Shown: positions 1 to 11,832 of the stretch, piece after piece
Position numbering within the stretch: position 1 is the first letter of the stretch
How the letters are laid out: each line of letters opens with the position of its first letter
NCBI GenBank assembly: GCA_013398015.1
Contig: VZRR01002778.1
Location: forward strand, 248,001-312,000
Source of the DNA: Oreocharis arfaki
Taxonomy: Eukaryota; Chordata; Aves; Passeriformes; Paramythiidae
Length of the DNA stretch: 64,000 nucleotides
Reading direction: 5' to 3'
Notes under the pieces: model-generated
Seen by the model: only the letters and a program-made list of their open reading frames with translations
Database searches by the model: none
Told to the model about the DNA's origin: nothing
Program-made: the position numbers and the translations under genes

Positions 1-1396
1 AAAAATTTGACTGGGAAAGCAGTTTCTTATCTCTAGTCTTTTACCACTCTTTCTGGACAACCACGTCAAAAAAGACACACACAAAGCACAGAGAAAAGAG
101 GAAACTGAGATGTGAGTTGGTTTTATCTCATGAGATACACATTTTAACCCTACTGCACAAGCTCTTCTCTTGCAGTGTTCACTTTGAAACAATTCACTGT
201 GTGTTCAACCATTTTTCCAACTTCCAAAAAAAGCTGTCAAACTTACCAGTCTTTGTATAAAAAATCTCTGGTTCACTTTACACATTTAACCTCCATCACC
301 TTTACCTGGTACCACTGTGCTTCTGGACAGTGCTGTGAACAGGAACCTCCCACAGCACAAGATCCTGCATTCTTTCAATTCACATAATTTTCCTCAGAAC
401 AGTTGTAAAATGTTATTTCCAAACTACTTAATCTAAGTACAAGTTTCATTTTTCACATACGGATGTTTTCCTCATCATATATACTGGGCAAACTACTACA
501 GCTTTTAACATAAGGGTTATAGGGCAAGAAGAGGAGCCAGACTTCAGCTCTAACGTATACAACACAGAAACATAAAATGTATAAAATCCAGGAAAAAAAC
601 TAAGTTGCACTTTATTTTAAGCTTGCATTTAAAGTGAAGCAAGAACTTGCAACACTGTATTAGCTTCTGTAAAGATGCAGTCATAGATACACTATGTCTA
701 CATAAAGCCAAGGGTTTGTCTGTATGAGCAGTCCAATATGCTAGAATAAAAATACTAAATGGGAATGAAAAATGGCAGCAAAAAGATCCAGAGGACTGGG
801 ATGTGTTATTTTAAATCAGCTAAAAAGGAAAACACTGAATAATAAGCTTTACAGAGGAGAAATACCAGCTTGAACTGTAATATCAAATAGGTGGACAACC
901 AAACAATCATTTCCATCCTTTTATGTACCACCTCCACAGTAGGACTGGCAAACTTTCTAAAAAGTAGTTGTAGATGTCCATTTTAATTTGCCACTATTTA
1001 CTTGTTAGTAAAGGATTTCACTTAAAGATTATTTCAGCTATCCTGGTAGCACAGCTGGCACTCCACATGAAAGTGTCAACAAAAGTTGCAGTGCCAGCAC
1101 ATCACAGCAAGAGAGAATCAAAAGTGTCAAACGTTAAACACATTTTATTAAGAAAACCTAATAAGTTAAAGTTTTGAAAAGAAGTTAATTACAGCAGCAG
1201 AAGGGCAACACATTTACTGCTTACTCATTCCAGAAAGAGTGGAAAAGACAATGCCCAGAGTGAAGGTGTTCATTTTACACAATGACGCCCAAGGGATTTA
1301 TCCCAATGATCGGATTACTTAGCTTGGCAACATCACAGTCAGACTCTTATTTAGATACTTAAATAAGAATTTTACATATTAACTCCAGCCTTGTAA
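1..1396. other. AT-rich non-coding stretch left of the CpG island
   Basis: I see no gene, RNA or recognisable repeat here. Open frames are at most about 70 codons, with no family signature. Several TTTATT strings read as AATAAA on the minus strand, for example near 610 and 1145, but none sits next to convincing 3'-end or exon structure. If the CpG island drives a leftward transcript, this would be its intron or 3' part; that is inference. Confidence 0.4.
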
Positions 1397-1690
1397 AATC
1401 ATAGAATATTGTGAGTCGGAAAGGACATCATGATTTGCAAGGGACATTCAGTCCAACTCCCAAACCCGCACAGTGCAACCTAAGAGTTAAACCATATGCA
1501 CAAAAGCATTGTCCATACATCTCCTGAACACCCACAGGCTTGGGGCAATGAGCACTTCCCTGGGTACCTTGTTGTGCGTCCAACCCCTCTCTCAGTTAAG
1601 ATCTCTTTCCTATTATCACACCTGAACTTCCCCTGAAATAGGTTTAAGCCATTCCTCCCACTCTTGTTACTGGACACCAGTGCAAAGCCA
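1397..1690 (-). mobile_element. CR1 LINE 3'-end fragment
   Basis: On the plus strand it starts with the reversed CR1 tail (ATCATAGAAT), followed by the diagnostic run of a diverged 'GGAAAGGACAT...AGTCCAACTCC' block, an 'ACTTCCCTGGG' block and a purine/pyrimidine-rich block ending near 1690. The minus-strand reading contains a decayed version of the CR1 ORF2 C-terminal region (a 'NGLNLFQGKFR'-like string), so the element points left. It is 5'-truncated, as most CR1 copies are, and has lost coding capacity. Exact ends need a repeat library. Confidence 0.85.
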
Positions 1691-2300
1691 CCCCTGTCAT
1701 TTTACATCTTTGGCCTATAAGCCTTAGTAACCCGTGCAGTTCTTTAAAGAAAAACAAAAAAAGCAAAACCCAAAATTTTTGACCATCGTTCTCTTTGTCT
1801 GAGCTGCTAGTTCAAAGAAATGACCAGCTATAAAAACTGTTCTTTCCTTCTCCTCCACCACCATGAAACACAAGTCCTACCCAGAACACTAACAGATGTA
1901 AAAAAAAAATATAACAAAAATGACAAAACTCTACAGTTTGGTTAAAAGCTAACTCCTCCCACAAAGAAAGTCATAGTCAAACTGTAAAGAGACTCTACAG
2001 GGTGGCCTAGCACCCGGTATGCAAAAACCTGGCCTGAAATCGAGGGCAGCCTAGGAAGAGAAGTGTAGCCATCTCTAGCAGCACTGAAATCTGAAAAAGG
2101 GAAGTATGTACATTAAATATTTTTGCACATTTCCCTATTTAAATACAAAAGTTGGGGAAGATAAGCTGTTCATATGAATCTGAACTAAAATTGCTCCTTC
2201 CTCCTCTCTTACCCAGAGGACACCTTAAGAGAGTACCATGACGTGCACCTGCACGCACACACACACACCTGCTGTCATCGCTTTGATGCTAGTTATTAAC
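1691..2300. other. Non-coding stretch flanking the CpG island
   Basis: AT-rich sequence without a recognisable gene. It contains a short CA run (about 2254-2269). Two possible minus-strand splice donors face away from the CpG island. One is CTGG|GTAAGAG, with the intron starting at 2212 and running left. The other is CAG|GTGTGT, with the intron starting at 2268. They are in the right place to end a first exon transcribed leftward from the island, but nothing confirms their use. Confidence 0.35.
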
Positions 2301-2802
2301 TCTGGGCATTTCGTTTAGTTGGCACCCCAAACACGGGGTTTAACTTCGATCTCCCGCGGGCTCCTCGCCCCGGCTGTCTGCCGGGCCCCCTTGGCCCACC
2401 GCGGACGGCAGCCCAGCCCTGCCCGGCGCAGGACGGCGGCCCTTGCCCCTCTTTGCTCAGAACCTGTGATCTCGAGGCCCACGACACCGCACGGCAGCGG
2501 CCTGGGCAGGACAGCACGCTGGGGACCGCGATCCCGGCGCTGCGCCCCTGCGCTCCCGCTGCCCCCCTGCGCTCCCGCTGCCCTGGAGACGCCGCCGCCG
2601 CCGCCGGCCATCATCTCCCGAGCAGCGCACGGGCAGCGGCTGCCCGGCGCCTCCGCCCCGCCGGCACCCCGCTCGGGGCTGGGGAGGGAGAGGGGCCGGC
2701 GGAGCGCGGGGGAGGCCGGGCGGGGGGCGCCGGGCGGACGGGGACACGGGGACTCCGGAGACGGAGGCAGCGCGACAGGGCACCCCCGGCCGGGCGCGAT
2801 GG

Positions 2803-2838
2803 NNNNNNNNNNNNNNNNNNNNNNNNNNNNNNNNNNNN
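2803..2838. other. Assembly gap (36 N) inside the CpG island
   Basis: A run of 36 Ns interrupts the most GC-rich part of the island. Such gaps commonly arise where very GC-rich DNA drops out of sequencing, so the true missing length may differ from 36. Any reading frame drawn through it is unreliable. Confidence 0.98.
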
Positions 2839-2840
2839 GG

Positions 2841-2845
2841 CCAAT
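2841..2845 (+). promoter_or_regulatory. CCAAT box (NF-Y type)
   Basis: GGCCAATCG lies immediately right of the N gap within the CpG island. CCAAT followed by C and preceded by G matches the NF-Y core. It is 31 bases from the ZNF143-like motif, so the two could form a compact core promoter. CCAAT boxes act in either orientation, so it does not decide the direction of transcription. Confidence 0.55.
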
Positions 2846-2871
2846 CGCAGCGCCCCGCGGCGCGGCGCCGC

Positions 2872-2885
2872 CTGGGAGATGTAGT
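2872..2885 (-). promoter_or_regulatory. ZNF143/THAP11-like (SBS) promoter motif
   Basis: The minus strand reads ACTACATCTCCCAG. This matches the conserved vertebrate promoter element of the form ACTACAnnTCCCAG, bound by ZNF143 and associated with THAP11/HCFC1. Its place in a CpG island beside a CCAAT box fits the known preference of this element for positions close to transcription starts, often in bidirectional promoters. Binding is inferred from the match only. Confidence 0.6.
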
Positions 2886-5800
2886 TCTGCGGGGGGCTGT
2901 GATGGAGGGTCGCGCTAGGCTCTGCGCGCAGCCCGCGGGCAGCGCTGGCGCCCAGCCCGGCAGGGGGGTTCTGCCCGCCTGGGCTGGCAGCTTCACTGCT
3001 GCTCCGAGCCCCCGGTTCCCTGGAGCACAGAGCGCAATCCTGAATCAAGACTGTAAAACAAAGCAAGACAAGACAAAACACCCCGAAAAACCCCACCAAA
3101 ACCCAACCAGAAGTATAAAGACTTCTTTCTTACATGTTTATGCACACACACTTTTCAGATCTCATTATGCACACAGAAAACCATCTCTGCAGAAAATAAT
3201 ATTAATGCAATATGCTGATACAATTAATTCGAATTTAATTCCCAGAGCATTAACTGTGCATCTTTAAATTGATATTCTAATTCATGATACAGTGCTCAAA
3301 TCAGTGATTGTGTATTTTTTGAAAGTACACACTGCAGTGCACAGGATAGGTAATGTTCGATTTATGAGCACATACTTTTCTTTTCTTTTCTTTTTTTTTC
3401 CCTAGAATTCCAAGTACACTCTTTATGCTACATTAGTTACTTACACCTGTGCTGAAGATTCAGGAGACAGAACTATTCATTTATTTGGAGATCTTGCTAG
3501 ATCGCTAGAAAGTTTTATGCATTTTATAATAAAACACCACAATAAAATAGAAAGCTGAGGCACCAAGAAAGTATTTAGAAGTATCTACTTATTTTGGACA
3601 GAGGATTTTTAGGTGATATTATGATAATATCAGATGCTACTCTGTTGACACAGCTGACACCCTAGCACCGAGCGGTTAAAACATTCAATTGGCTATTGTG
3701 TTCTCTTCAGTTATATTTGCAACGTGCCTTTCACAAGCTACATCTATCCCTAGGAACAGTAGAACGTATTCAAATAATCTAACAAACCCTTAATAAGTTC
3801 AAGAGAGTTCAGACCATTTGTTGTCCACATCCATCAGATTCTGACTATTGTTGGGCAATAATAGCCATAAAATGGTATCCAAGCATGACATTGGATTACA
3901 GAGGTTTCTAACACAGATGTCTGCCCTAAAGAGACAGGATATTTGTATTGATCAGAACTGTGTGTTTTTAAAAACACTTTTTCCCCCCTTGTCTTTATTT
4001 AGGAAATAAAAATTCGATGGAAACTTTGCACTGGAACAAGAGAGGCACATGTTAATTAGTGTGCTAAAAAATAACATTTCATTAGAAAATCTCAGGCCAC
4101 TCTTGCTAAATCCAGATGGTGATTTCACTGGAACCTTGTTTGAAAAACTCTTGGTATGCTCCTGAGCCTAATAAATTGTGGATCTTTCACACTGTCACTG
4201 TATGAAAAGAGCGTTAAAACTACTGAGAATGTGAAAACCACTGAGAGATCTTCATTCCTTGGAAAGACTACAAAACTCATTTGACACAACTCAACTCTAA
4301 CTGTCAATTTTCTTACATTTATTTTTAATCAATAATCTCAGTTTTCAAGCACCTGAAGGCCGTACCTTAAGCAGAAAAGAGCAACATGGACAGTTTTGGT
4401 TTATTTCTTTTCTGTTCAGAGTTTCATATAAATCAGAACTTTCATAGCCTGGCTGTTTTTATCTAGCTCACTGGATAAAGAAGACTTCACGCAATTGATG
4501 GAGTAACCGGGATGTACTTGTGTACAACAAGTGACTGAGTGAACATGTAACTGCCAAGTGTTTTCCCATATGTGCTCTGAGGCTATCTGGAGTCTATGCT
4601 GATGGAACAAACCTCACAGATTCTACGTGCAGGCATAGCTGCTGTACCAGGGTGTGTATGAACATGAACCTGGTAAGGAAGGCATAAAGTGAAAAGAAGA
4701 CAGCTCTTTATTCTTTCCTCAAGGATGACAGAAGGAGCATAAGCCTGCAAAGAAGTGCAGTGCTAGAGATGGTGAGATTAATGTGAAGGATTACATGAAA
4801 TCTGATTGTTTTACGTTTGCTGTGCCATCGTTCTTGAGAGTTAGTTCTGTCAACAGAGTAATGAGGGGAATGGGCACCCTTGCCTTAGGAAATATAAAAT
4901 TTTTGGGTGCTGAAATGCAAATGCAATGCATACGACCTTGGGACAACAAGGGAAGTACATTTTGGGTAAATGTCTTCTAAAGGCTTAATAAAGAAAAAAT
5001 ATGGCCTGTGCATTTCTTGTGAGATATGTTAAAAGTGTTTAAAAGCCTCCTGTGAGGTGGAAGATTGCCTTTCTTAATGTCACACGAGCACTCCTAAGAC
5101 GCCATAGAATAACCAAAGAGCTGTGGGAATTGCCTAGAGTGGTTATCAGAGCAAAAAAAGAAAAGTAGTGTGGGCTCAGATACCAGAGATGGGATGAGTG
5201 CAGGAGCAGACAATGGAGTGAGGGTACCTAAAACAATAGCAAATGGAAAAAAAAGAGCAGTAGTAAGCAGGTGCCAATATGTGGCTCTGGAGACAAGAAG
5301 TGTTGTGAAGCTTGGCAAGGGAGAATGGAATGAGTAGCAGCTAACAGGAACATTACAAATCAACAGATCACTAACTCAGATCAGACCTTCTGATTCTCAA
5401 TCCAGAAACACTTAAAAAAATTTAAAGACTGAAGATGGCTGCATGAAGGGGAAACAGTAGCCTAACACTTCCCTGCGAGAAAAAAAAAAACAACCGTGAA
5501 CTGTTTAAAAGCATTTTAGTAATGCTTTGAAAATTGGTTATTGCTATCTTGTGTGCATACTTTTTTATCTTTTTTTCCCTTGTAATAGGAATATTTAGTT
5601 ATTGATTCATGAGTGAAGAGAATCAGCTCCCACAGAACTGGAAAATTTAGTATAAACTTCCAAAGGCTTATAGGTGGAACTCAAGCCAGCAATTTTTTTT
5701 ATTCTTTAAGAGTTGTCTCCTTAAATTTCAATCTGACCTTTGTTACAGCCAATCAAATCCTGACAGAAGACTTAAAGGAATTAGGTTTAGCCATATCCAG

Positions 5801-6296
5801 ACATATATAAAAAAAGTTACTGATGTGATTTGCAGGTATCATCATTTTCTAAATTTAATTGGAAAAAATTTCCACAACCCTGCAAATATTTTCTGCAGCA
5901 GTACAGCATTACAAGCTCCAAAACTACACACTTATTCAGCAGTGGAATTTTGAATTTTATGAAGCCCATCTATGGAATATTCACTTACAGTAGCAGCCTG
6001 GCCCAATGAGAGAAATGTCACATGAAGCTTATACGCTGCAGCTTCATGGAAAGAGGAGTACGATGTACAAGTTAACATTTAACTGACATGAAATGATACG
6101 GTTTGGCCATTTTACTACGCTATGATGAACCATCTTAGCTCTGGGAATGCTTATACATTTCCTTAAAACTAACAATGCTAAGATATTATTATGATTTTCA
6201 TTAAAGTTCTAGGGATTTGGGGAAAAAAAAAAGATTAATTTCATCATGATCTGGGATCAAGATAAATAATACGTCAGAACTTTCTGCAAGATATTC

Positions 6297-6334
6297 AGAC
6301 TTCTAATTCCTGTATAGACTTCTAATTCCTGTAT
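6297..6334. repeat. Perfect 19-bp tandem duplication
   Basis: The unit AGACTTCTAATTCCTGTAT occurs twice head to tail (6297-6315 and 6316-6334) with no mismatch. The identity suggests a fairly recent local duplication, or copy-number polymorphism. No function is implied. Confidence 0.95.
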
Positions 6335-7094
6335 CTGAAATTTGCAGAAATAATAGGCTTGCAAAGTGATTCGAGTCAGTATAATCCTGCTCTTTAGGAG
6401 GTGGATGTGGGGTGTAGGTGATGATACAGACGAAGTGTCAAAGGGGGTAGCAAGGACTTCTTCAAGAGAATGTATTACAAACTTCTGGACAAATACAGTT
6501 TCTTAAGGAAAATCTTTTGCTACTTTTATATGGTCATTTAGCAGTCACAAGTCAGAAGTGGCAAACTTTAATGTTGAAAAATGGATTTACTCTTACAATA
6601 AAATTTAAAGATATCCCCTTTTGGCTTTCAGCCGTCAGCCTTCAGAGAGCCCTTTTTCATTCAAGCCCCATTGATCTCTCTCTACCTAATGAGCCAAAGC
6701 ACATCCAAGCCAGGTCTGAAGGGTGGTGTACTGAGTTATATTTTTTCTTTCTGCTGTTGAAGATGAAGCGTGCAAAACAAAACTTAAGAGCTGCTGAGAG
6801 AAGCTGCCTCCCAGAGAGGCAAGTTGCCGTTAATCAATTGCTGTTGTTAATAGGACTATTACTTCTCACAGATGTGCTTTTCAAGATACTGAGGCTCTAG
6901 GGTTTTGGCATGGCGCAGATCTTGATGCATGCCATTGGAGAAAAACCTGCTCATGCATATGGTTGGCAGTAGTGTAGCAGTTGCTGATTTCTGTTCTCAA
7001 CTTTGTTTACTCTCAGTAAAGAAGATAAAACTGCCTAGCTACCTGTCAGCCATCCAAGCTTATCCGTTTATGGAGTGACCTATTTCACCCCTAA

Positions 7095-7151
7095 TTTTTT
7101 TTTTTNAAAAGAAAAAGAAAAAGAAAAAGAAAAAAAAAGAAGAAGAAAAAG
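7095..7151. repeat. T11-N-purine low-complexity tract
   Basis: Eleven Ts are followed by a single N at 7106, then a purine-only AAAAG/GAAAAA-rich tract of about 45 bases. The N at the switch from T to A suggests an unresolved base or a mis-joined homopolymer, so the length here is uncertain. Confidence 0.85.
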
Positions 7152-7431
7152 GTTATCTGTCCAGTTCTTGCTCATGAAAAGATGGATTAAAAGCTTTTTG
7201 CAATTTTCCATTGCTAGCAAGTAACAGCAGGTAAAACTTAAAAAGCTATGCCAATCATCACATATAAGTTTTAAATGACTGTCACTGTAACCCATTCTCC
7301 TCTCAACAGCCATGCTATTATCTATGAAAATTCAATGTTTGGCATTCGATTACTAAAAAAAGGATGTGAAATTGCTCATGCATTTCTATACATCACTCTA
7401 GAATCAAGACCAAAGTAAGTGTTAGATATGG

Positions 7432-7570
7432 ATTATAGAATATCCTGAGTTTGAAGGCAACAATGAGGATCATTGATTCCAAATCCTGACTCTATGCAAG
7501 AGCAACCTAAAATTTTCTAAGAGCGTTGTCCGAATGCTTCTTTAAGACCAACAGGTATGACATGAATGTC
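7432..7570 (-). mobile_element. CR1 LINE 3'-end fragment (decayed)
   Basis: Starts on the plus strand with ATTATAGAATATCCTGAG, a close relative of the CR1 3' terminus. A diverged 'GATCATTGA-TCCAA-TCCTGACTCT' block and a 'GAGCGTTGTCCGAATGCTTCTT' block follow, both typical of the CR1 3' region. The element is reversed and heavily truncated. Similarity fades after about 7570 and might extend to 7640. Confidence 0.75.
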
Positions 7571-10500
7571 AAAGTGATCCCTGCTGGGGATATAGAATGG
7601 ATTAGTGTCACCTAATTCTGCTTGAGTTAAATTTTTCTAGTTACTGCAATAACTTCCCCAAAACCCCTGAACTTTGCATTTCCTAATGGTTGCCAAGAGT
7701 AGGAGCTTCATCTGCCACAAAAAGTCTGGATTTTCTTTTCTGGAAATGCAATGATAAATGTATAGTTGTTGTTGGACCTACGAGGAAGACAGGAATATAC
7801 TGAGGGACAAAGTGCACAAAATCTCTAAAAAAACTTATAGTACTGGAAATTATCATCCCAGTTTCAATCATTGTCTTAGTTACTGTAATGTGCACGCTCA
7901 TTTAGGGTCGTGGTGCTGGCCATTTTTTACTGCTTTGGGGATCATCAAAATTCAGGACATGTAAAATACTTAGTAGTCTTGGGTATGAATATGTCATTGA
8001 CAAATGAAGAGAGGAGTATGAAAAAAACCTCAAGTCAAGCAGCTCAGGTGGTTATTGCAGTAACAATCTCTTACATGTCTCCCTGTGGAAAGGTTTAAAT
8101 AAAAACAGCCCCTTTGAGATTGCTAGTTATTTCTTCTCTAGGAAAGTTAAGACAAACATAAATAATTTCTGCATCAATAATGAGGCTTTTAATTGTACAG
8201 AAAAAAGTTTGATCTGTTCCAATAATAATTATTACAGAGTCTTGAAATGCTGTTTAGATGAAGGTACTAAATATTTCTGTAAAACACCAGTTCACACTGT
8301 GTACTTTCCATGGAAGAACAAATTAATGTTTTATTAGTCAAAAGAACATAATTTAAGAACTACTGGATATTTTTTAGTTTACTGTGGATGGTCAAAACTA
8401 TTTTTAATCATTAAAGGTGACAAGAATATAAATGAAAATTTGAAAAAAAACACCAGTTAGTCTTTTTAAATAAGCCATTAAAGAGTTAGTCAACTGCAAT
8501 AACATCACTTAAATTCTAAGTAATCTCTTAAGGAATAATATCAGGAGAAAAAGAACGTGCGTTCATCCAAGCATACTCTTAGGTGAATGCTGATAGCACA
8601 CAAATTTTAATCGCTCCTTTCAAGTATTCATCTCTTTCAGAATTTTTTAATGTAAGTACAAAATGTGAAATTTACTCTCGAGAATATGCAATGAATTAAA
8701 ATATGACAAAGGGCCCTAGACTCAGTTTGTGAGGGATGGCTAGATCATGGATGGATGAGCAATGTATGAACTTCTTCAAGATTCTAGGGAAAAAACAAAG
8801 TTCTTCAAAGAAGAAGCAGGATATTCTTCTGTGTAAAAAAATCATCTGTGCTGTTATATTGTTTTAACCAAAACAATAAATTTTGTTAAAACAGTAAGTC
8901 CCAAATTTAAACAACCCTCCCTATGATCTAGAAAAATCAAATGGTTCTAGTAAGACAAATACAAAACATGGCAGCCTGAGGTGTGCTTCTCCAGCATAAC
9001 AAAAATAATCACGCATATTGAAGCTTTTTGCATATGACATTTTCAGAGGAAAAGGATTTTGTAAGTTTAACTATCTTAAATATTTTACTTATTACAGTAA
9101 GCAACAACATAAATATGTAAATTATGCTATTCATCAAGCATATGAGGATAATTTTAAACTCTTGATATTAAGTGAAGGTAATGGAAATATTTTAACGACT
9201 TATAATAGTCAGAGTAAAATATATAATTTTCTTAATGACTTCTTTTGCATCCCTGCGGATATTTATTCCTCACAGAAAGCAATTTTAAGTTACTGCGGAT
9301 AGAAAATGACACTGAATTGCATACCCTTCTAACTATTATTACTTTCTATACTAATGTTCCTGAAAGATCACATATTTCAAAGTGCTGGTACATCTGCTAA
9401 TTTATATTTAATATGAGAGAGATTTTTGCTGATAATTATTTATTTCCTTAAAAAAAAAAAAAAAAACAACCTCATTTATTCCGCTGGAGACGAGGTTCAG
9501 TCAGACTCTTGAAAGTCATCAGGAGAGATTCTCCAAATAGGAAGACTAGTAAATTATACTGTTGGGATGGCAGCTCAGTTCACAGGCTATGAATGCCTCC
9601 CACTAGCATTTTTACCATTCTGGAATAATTTTAGTGTTGAGTGCTGCAAACTATTTAATACTCATACTAGGAAAAAGAGGTTTTCTACACTTAGCAAAAC
9701 TTTCAAGCTATTGTACATGTCCCCTACATATAGATAAATTTTTAACATATAATTTTCATGTATCTTAAAGCCCACCGATATGGCTATATTACAGAAAAGA
9801 CAGGGAATAAGGTATCAGAAGCCTAGAGGCAGTGGGAAAAATCTCCCTTGCCTTCACTTCCCTGCTACTCTGTGAAGACCTGGGAATGACGGAAAACTTT
9901 TTCACAGTCTTTCTGTTTCCCTAATTCCCAATGACTTGGGATAATATCTTCAGAAATAAGAATTACAGTACTCATAGGAACTTCCAGCCTTCAGGTTCAT
10001 CTTCTGAACTTCCTGAGATTAACCAGTACTGCCTTGCCTAACACAAAGACCAACATGCATCCATAAACTGTGTATATTGAGGACTTCGAAGACCACTGTT
10101 GCCAGTCATAAATCACTTCTCTCACAATTATCAGGCAAGGACCACCTGCCACCCCACCCTTTCCCTGTTCAGCTTTAATATACTCTCTTAACCTCTTGTA
10201 GGAAACCCTAAACCATCCATCTCAAACAGCTTATTATAGACATCACACACATACCCTACATGATTCAGGTGTTACCTGTGGTGCTGTGACCCAATACTTC
10301 ATGCTATTATGGCACGACCATCGCCAAAGCAGAGTTCAAATGTTTGCATGATTAAGCAAAGCTTCCCAGATGTGATATCTAGTGGGTTCCTAGTTTTGTG
10401 AGCATTGTTACAACTGCTGTCACTAATAGAATCAGCTTCACAACATGGTAGGAAATCCTTGTTCGGTTGCAGATCCATTCTGTATCACCTTGTTAAAATA

Positions 10501-11832
10501 ATATCATTTACATTAATTTATTAAACTTGGGCACATTCTAACAACAGCAAATGAAAATCAAACAAATAATTTTTAAAAAGATAATTTTAGAAAACAGTTA
10601 CAGGATGGAAAAACAGCAATTATGCATGACCTAGGGGATATGATCATATAATATGACCTCTCACTGCCGTGCAGTAGCCACGTGTCGGTTCCATAAAACA
10701 ATTCTTCTGTGCATAAGCAAAGAGATATAAAATTGAATTAGAAGAGTACTATTGCTTCTCTATAGCAACTAGTGAGACCAAACTTGGAATATTTTATGTA
10801 CATGTAGTTCATGAAACGCAGTTAAAACCAGAATAATGTAGAAAAATTACTTAAGAGATTAATGTAAGTTCTAACATATATTACGGTAAAGATTGAGGAA
10901 TTTCAAACTATGTAATTGCAAAAATGAGTACAGCGTAACATGATTAGAGTCAAGAGGTATATGTGTAGAGAAAAGAATTTAACAATAGCTCTCTTTAACA
11001 TATATGAAAAAGACATTAGCAAGGATCAGTGATTCGAAACTGGAGTTAGATTTGTTCCAAGCAAAGTGCAAAACATCCACAGCACTAGCAGTGTGCTGTT
11101 GAAAGGCTGCTTCAGATATTCCCAATTACTTCAAATCAAGACTGAATACCATTCTTATATGTACATTGTAGTTCAAAGCTGCAGCCTATTTCCAGAGTGA
11201 ACAAGTGAAATTCAGTGGTCTCTTCCAGATATTTGAAAGCATGTTTTCAGGAGTATTCTTTGCATTTATAATCTATGCAATATTGTATTGCAATACAATG
11301 ACTTGCCTTGAGTTTTGTGTTTTTTCATTAATGGATATTTTAAATTTTCTTTTCAAAGTTCTTAATATTCAGATACTGAAAAAATCTGCACCTTAAGAAA
11401 AAGTCAACAGCTAAGATTAGATGATGTCTTTCAGCTCAAAGACATTTATCAAAAACAAAATTACTTGCTTGATTTTATTTATAAAACTGTCTGAAATATT
11501 ATGTCAAGACAGATTGTTCTTGACACAAGTGCAATCAGAAACAAGTAAAAAACATTGGTCAAGCAAGATATGTTGGACTTGGGTCTTTTTTCACTCAGTT
11601 TGTAGTCAAAATTTCCTAAAATTTGCCTTACTCTACAAAACTACTTAGATATGGTTGTTCACCAAGTACTGCTTGGAAGCAATTTAAATGTATATGTACT
11701 ATCATACAGATGGAACCTAGAGGACAGAATCAACAGTAAAACAAATTTTACTCAGATGATCTAGAACAAACAGAACTGCAGGAAGGAACAATTTTTATTC
11801 CTTCTTTTCTGAAAAATCAGTCTCTCAAAAAT
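7571..11832. other. Gene-poor AT-rich stretch
   Basis: No recognisable gene, RNA or interspersed repeat. Open frames are at most 94 codons (9018-9302, plus) and look like random AT-rich frames. It contains a 17-A tract (9450-9466) and an 18-bp perfect palindrome (11282-11299). Confidence 0.4.
11282..11299. repeat. Perfect 18-bp palindrome
   Basis: ATTGTATTGCAATACAAT reads the same on both strands with no loop. It contains TATTGCAATA, which resembles a C/EBP half-site pair (ATTGCAAT). In AT-rich DNA of this length such a palindrome can arise by chance. Confidence 0.9.

Larger units (their letters stand above)
2335..3015. promoter_or_regulatory. CpG island, probable housekeeping-type promoter (possibly divergent)
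   Basis: This roughly 680-base block is very GC-rich and dense in CpG, in a window that is otherwise AT-rich. It has GC boxes (GGGCGGGG at 2718-2725, GGGCGG at 2732-2737), a CCAAT box and a ZNF143/THAP11-like site, and no obvious TATA box. Such islands in vertebrates normally mark transcription start regions of broadly expressed genes. Reading frames through it on both strands are low-complexity Ala/Pro/Arg/Gly strings, partly through an N gap, and resemble no known protein; I treat them as composition artefacts. Hand counts show C excess on the plus strand left of about 2640 and G excess to the right, a pattern expected for divergent transcription. Which genes it serves cannot be read from the window. 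Confidence 0.8.
3016..7431. other. AT-rich non-coding stretch right of the CpG island
   Basis: No recognisable gene. Open frames reach 127 codons (6517-6900, plus) without family resemblance. A strong splice-acceptor-like pyrimidine tract ends in AG at 3404-3405 and is followed by two AATAAA signals (3528, 3541). A perfect 19-bp tandem duplication lies at 6297-6334, and a T11-N-A-rich junction at about 7095-7150. If the island fires rightward, this would be intron 1 or early transcript; this is inference. Confidence 0.35.

Noticed and set aside
2315..2614. 99-codon minus-strand frame starting MMAGGGGG in the CpG island
   Set aside because: It has a fair start context, but the protein is GC-driven low complexity, with no domain and competing open frames on both strands at the same place. 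Not called as a gene.
2319..2918. 199-codon plus-strand frame through the CpG island
   Set aside because: It crosses 36 Ns of unknown true length and is Pro/Ala/Arg-rich composition noise.
6517..6900. 127-codon plus-strand frame
   Set aside because: No recognisable motif, no promoter or splice context, and length expected by chance.
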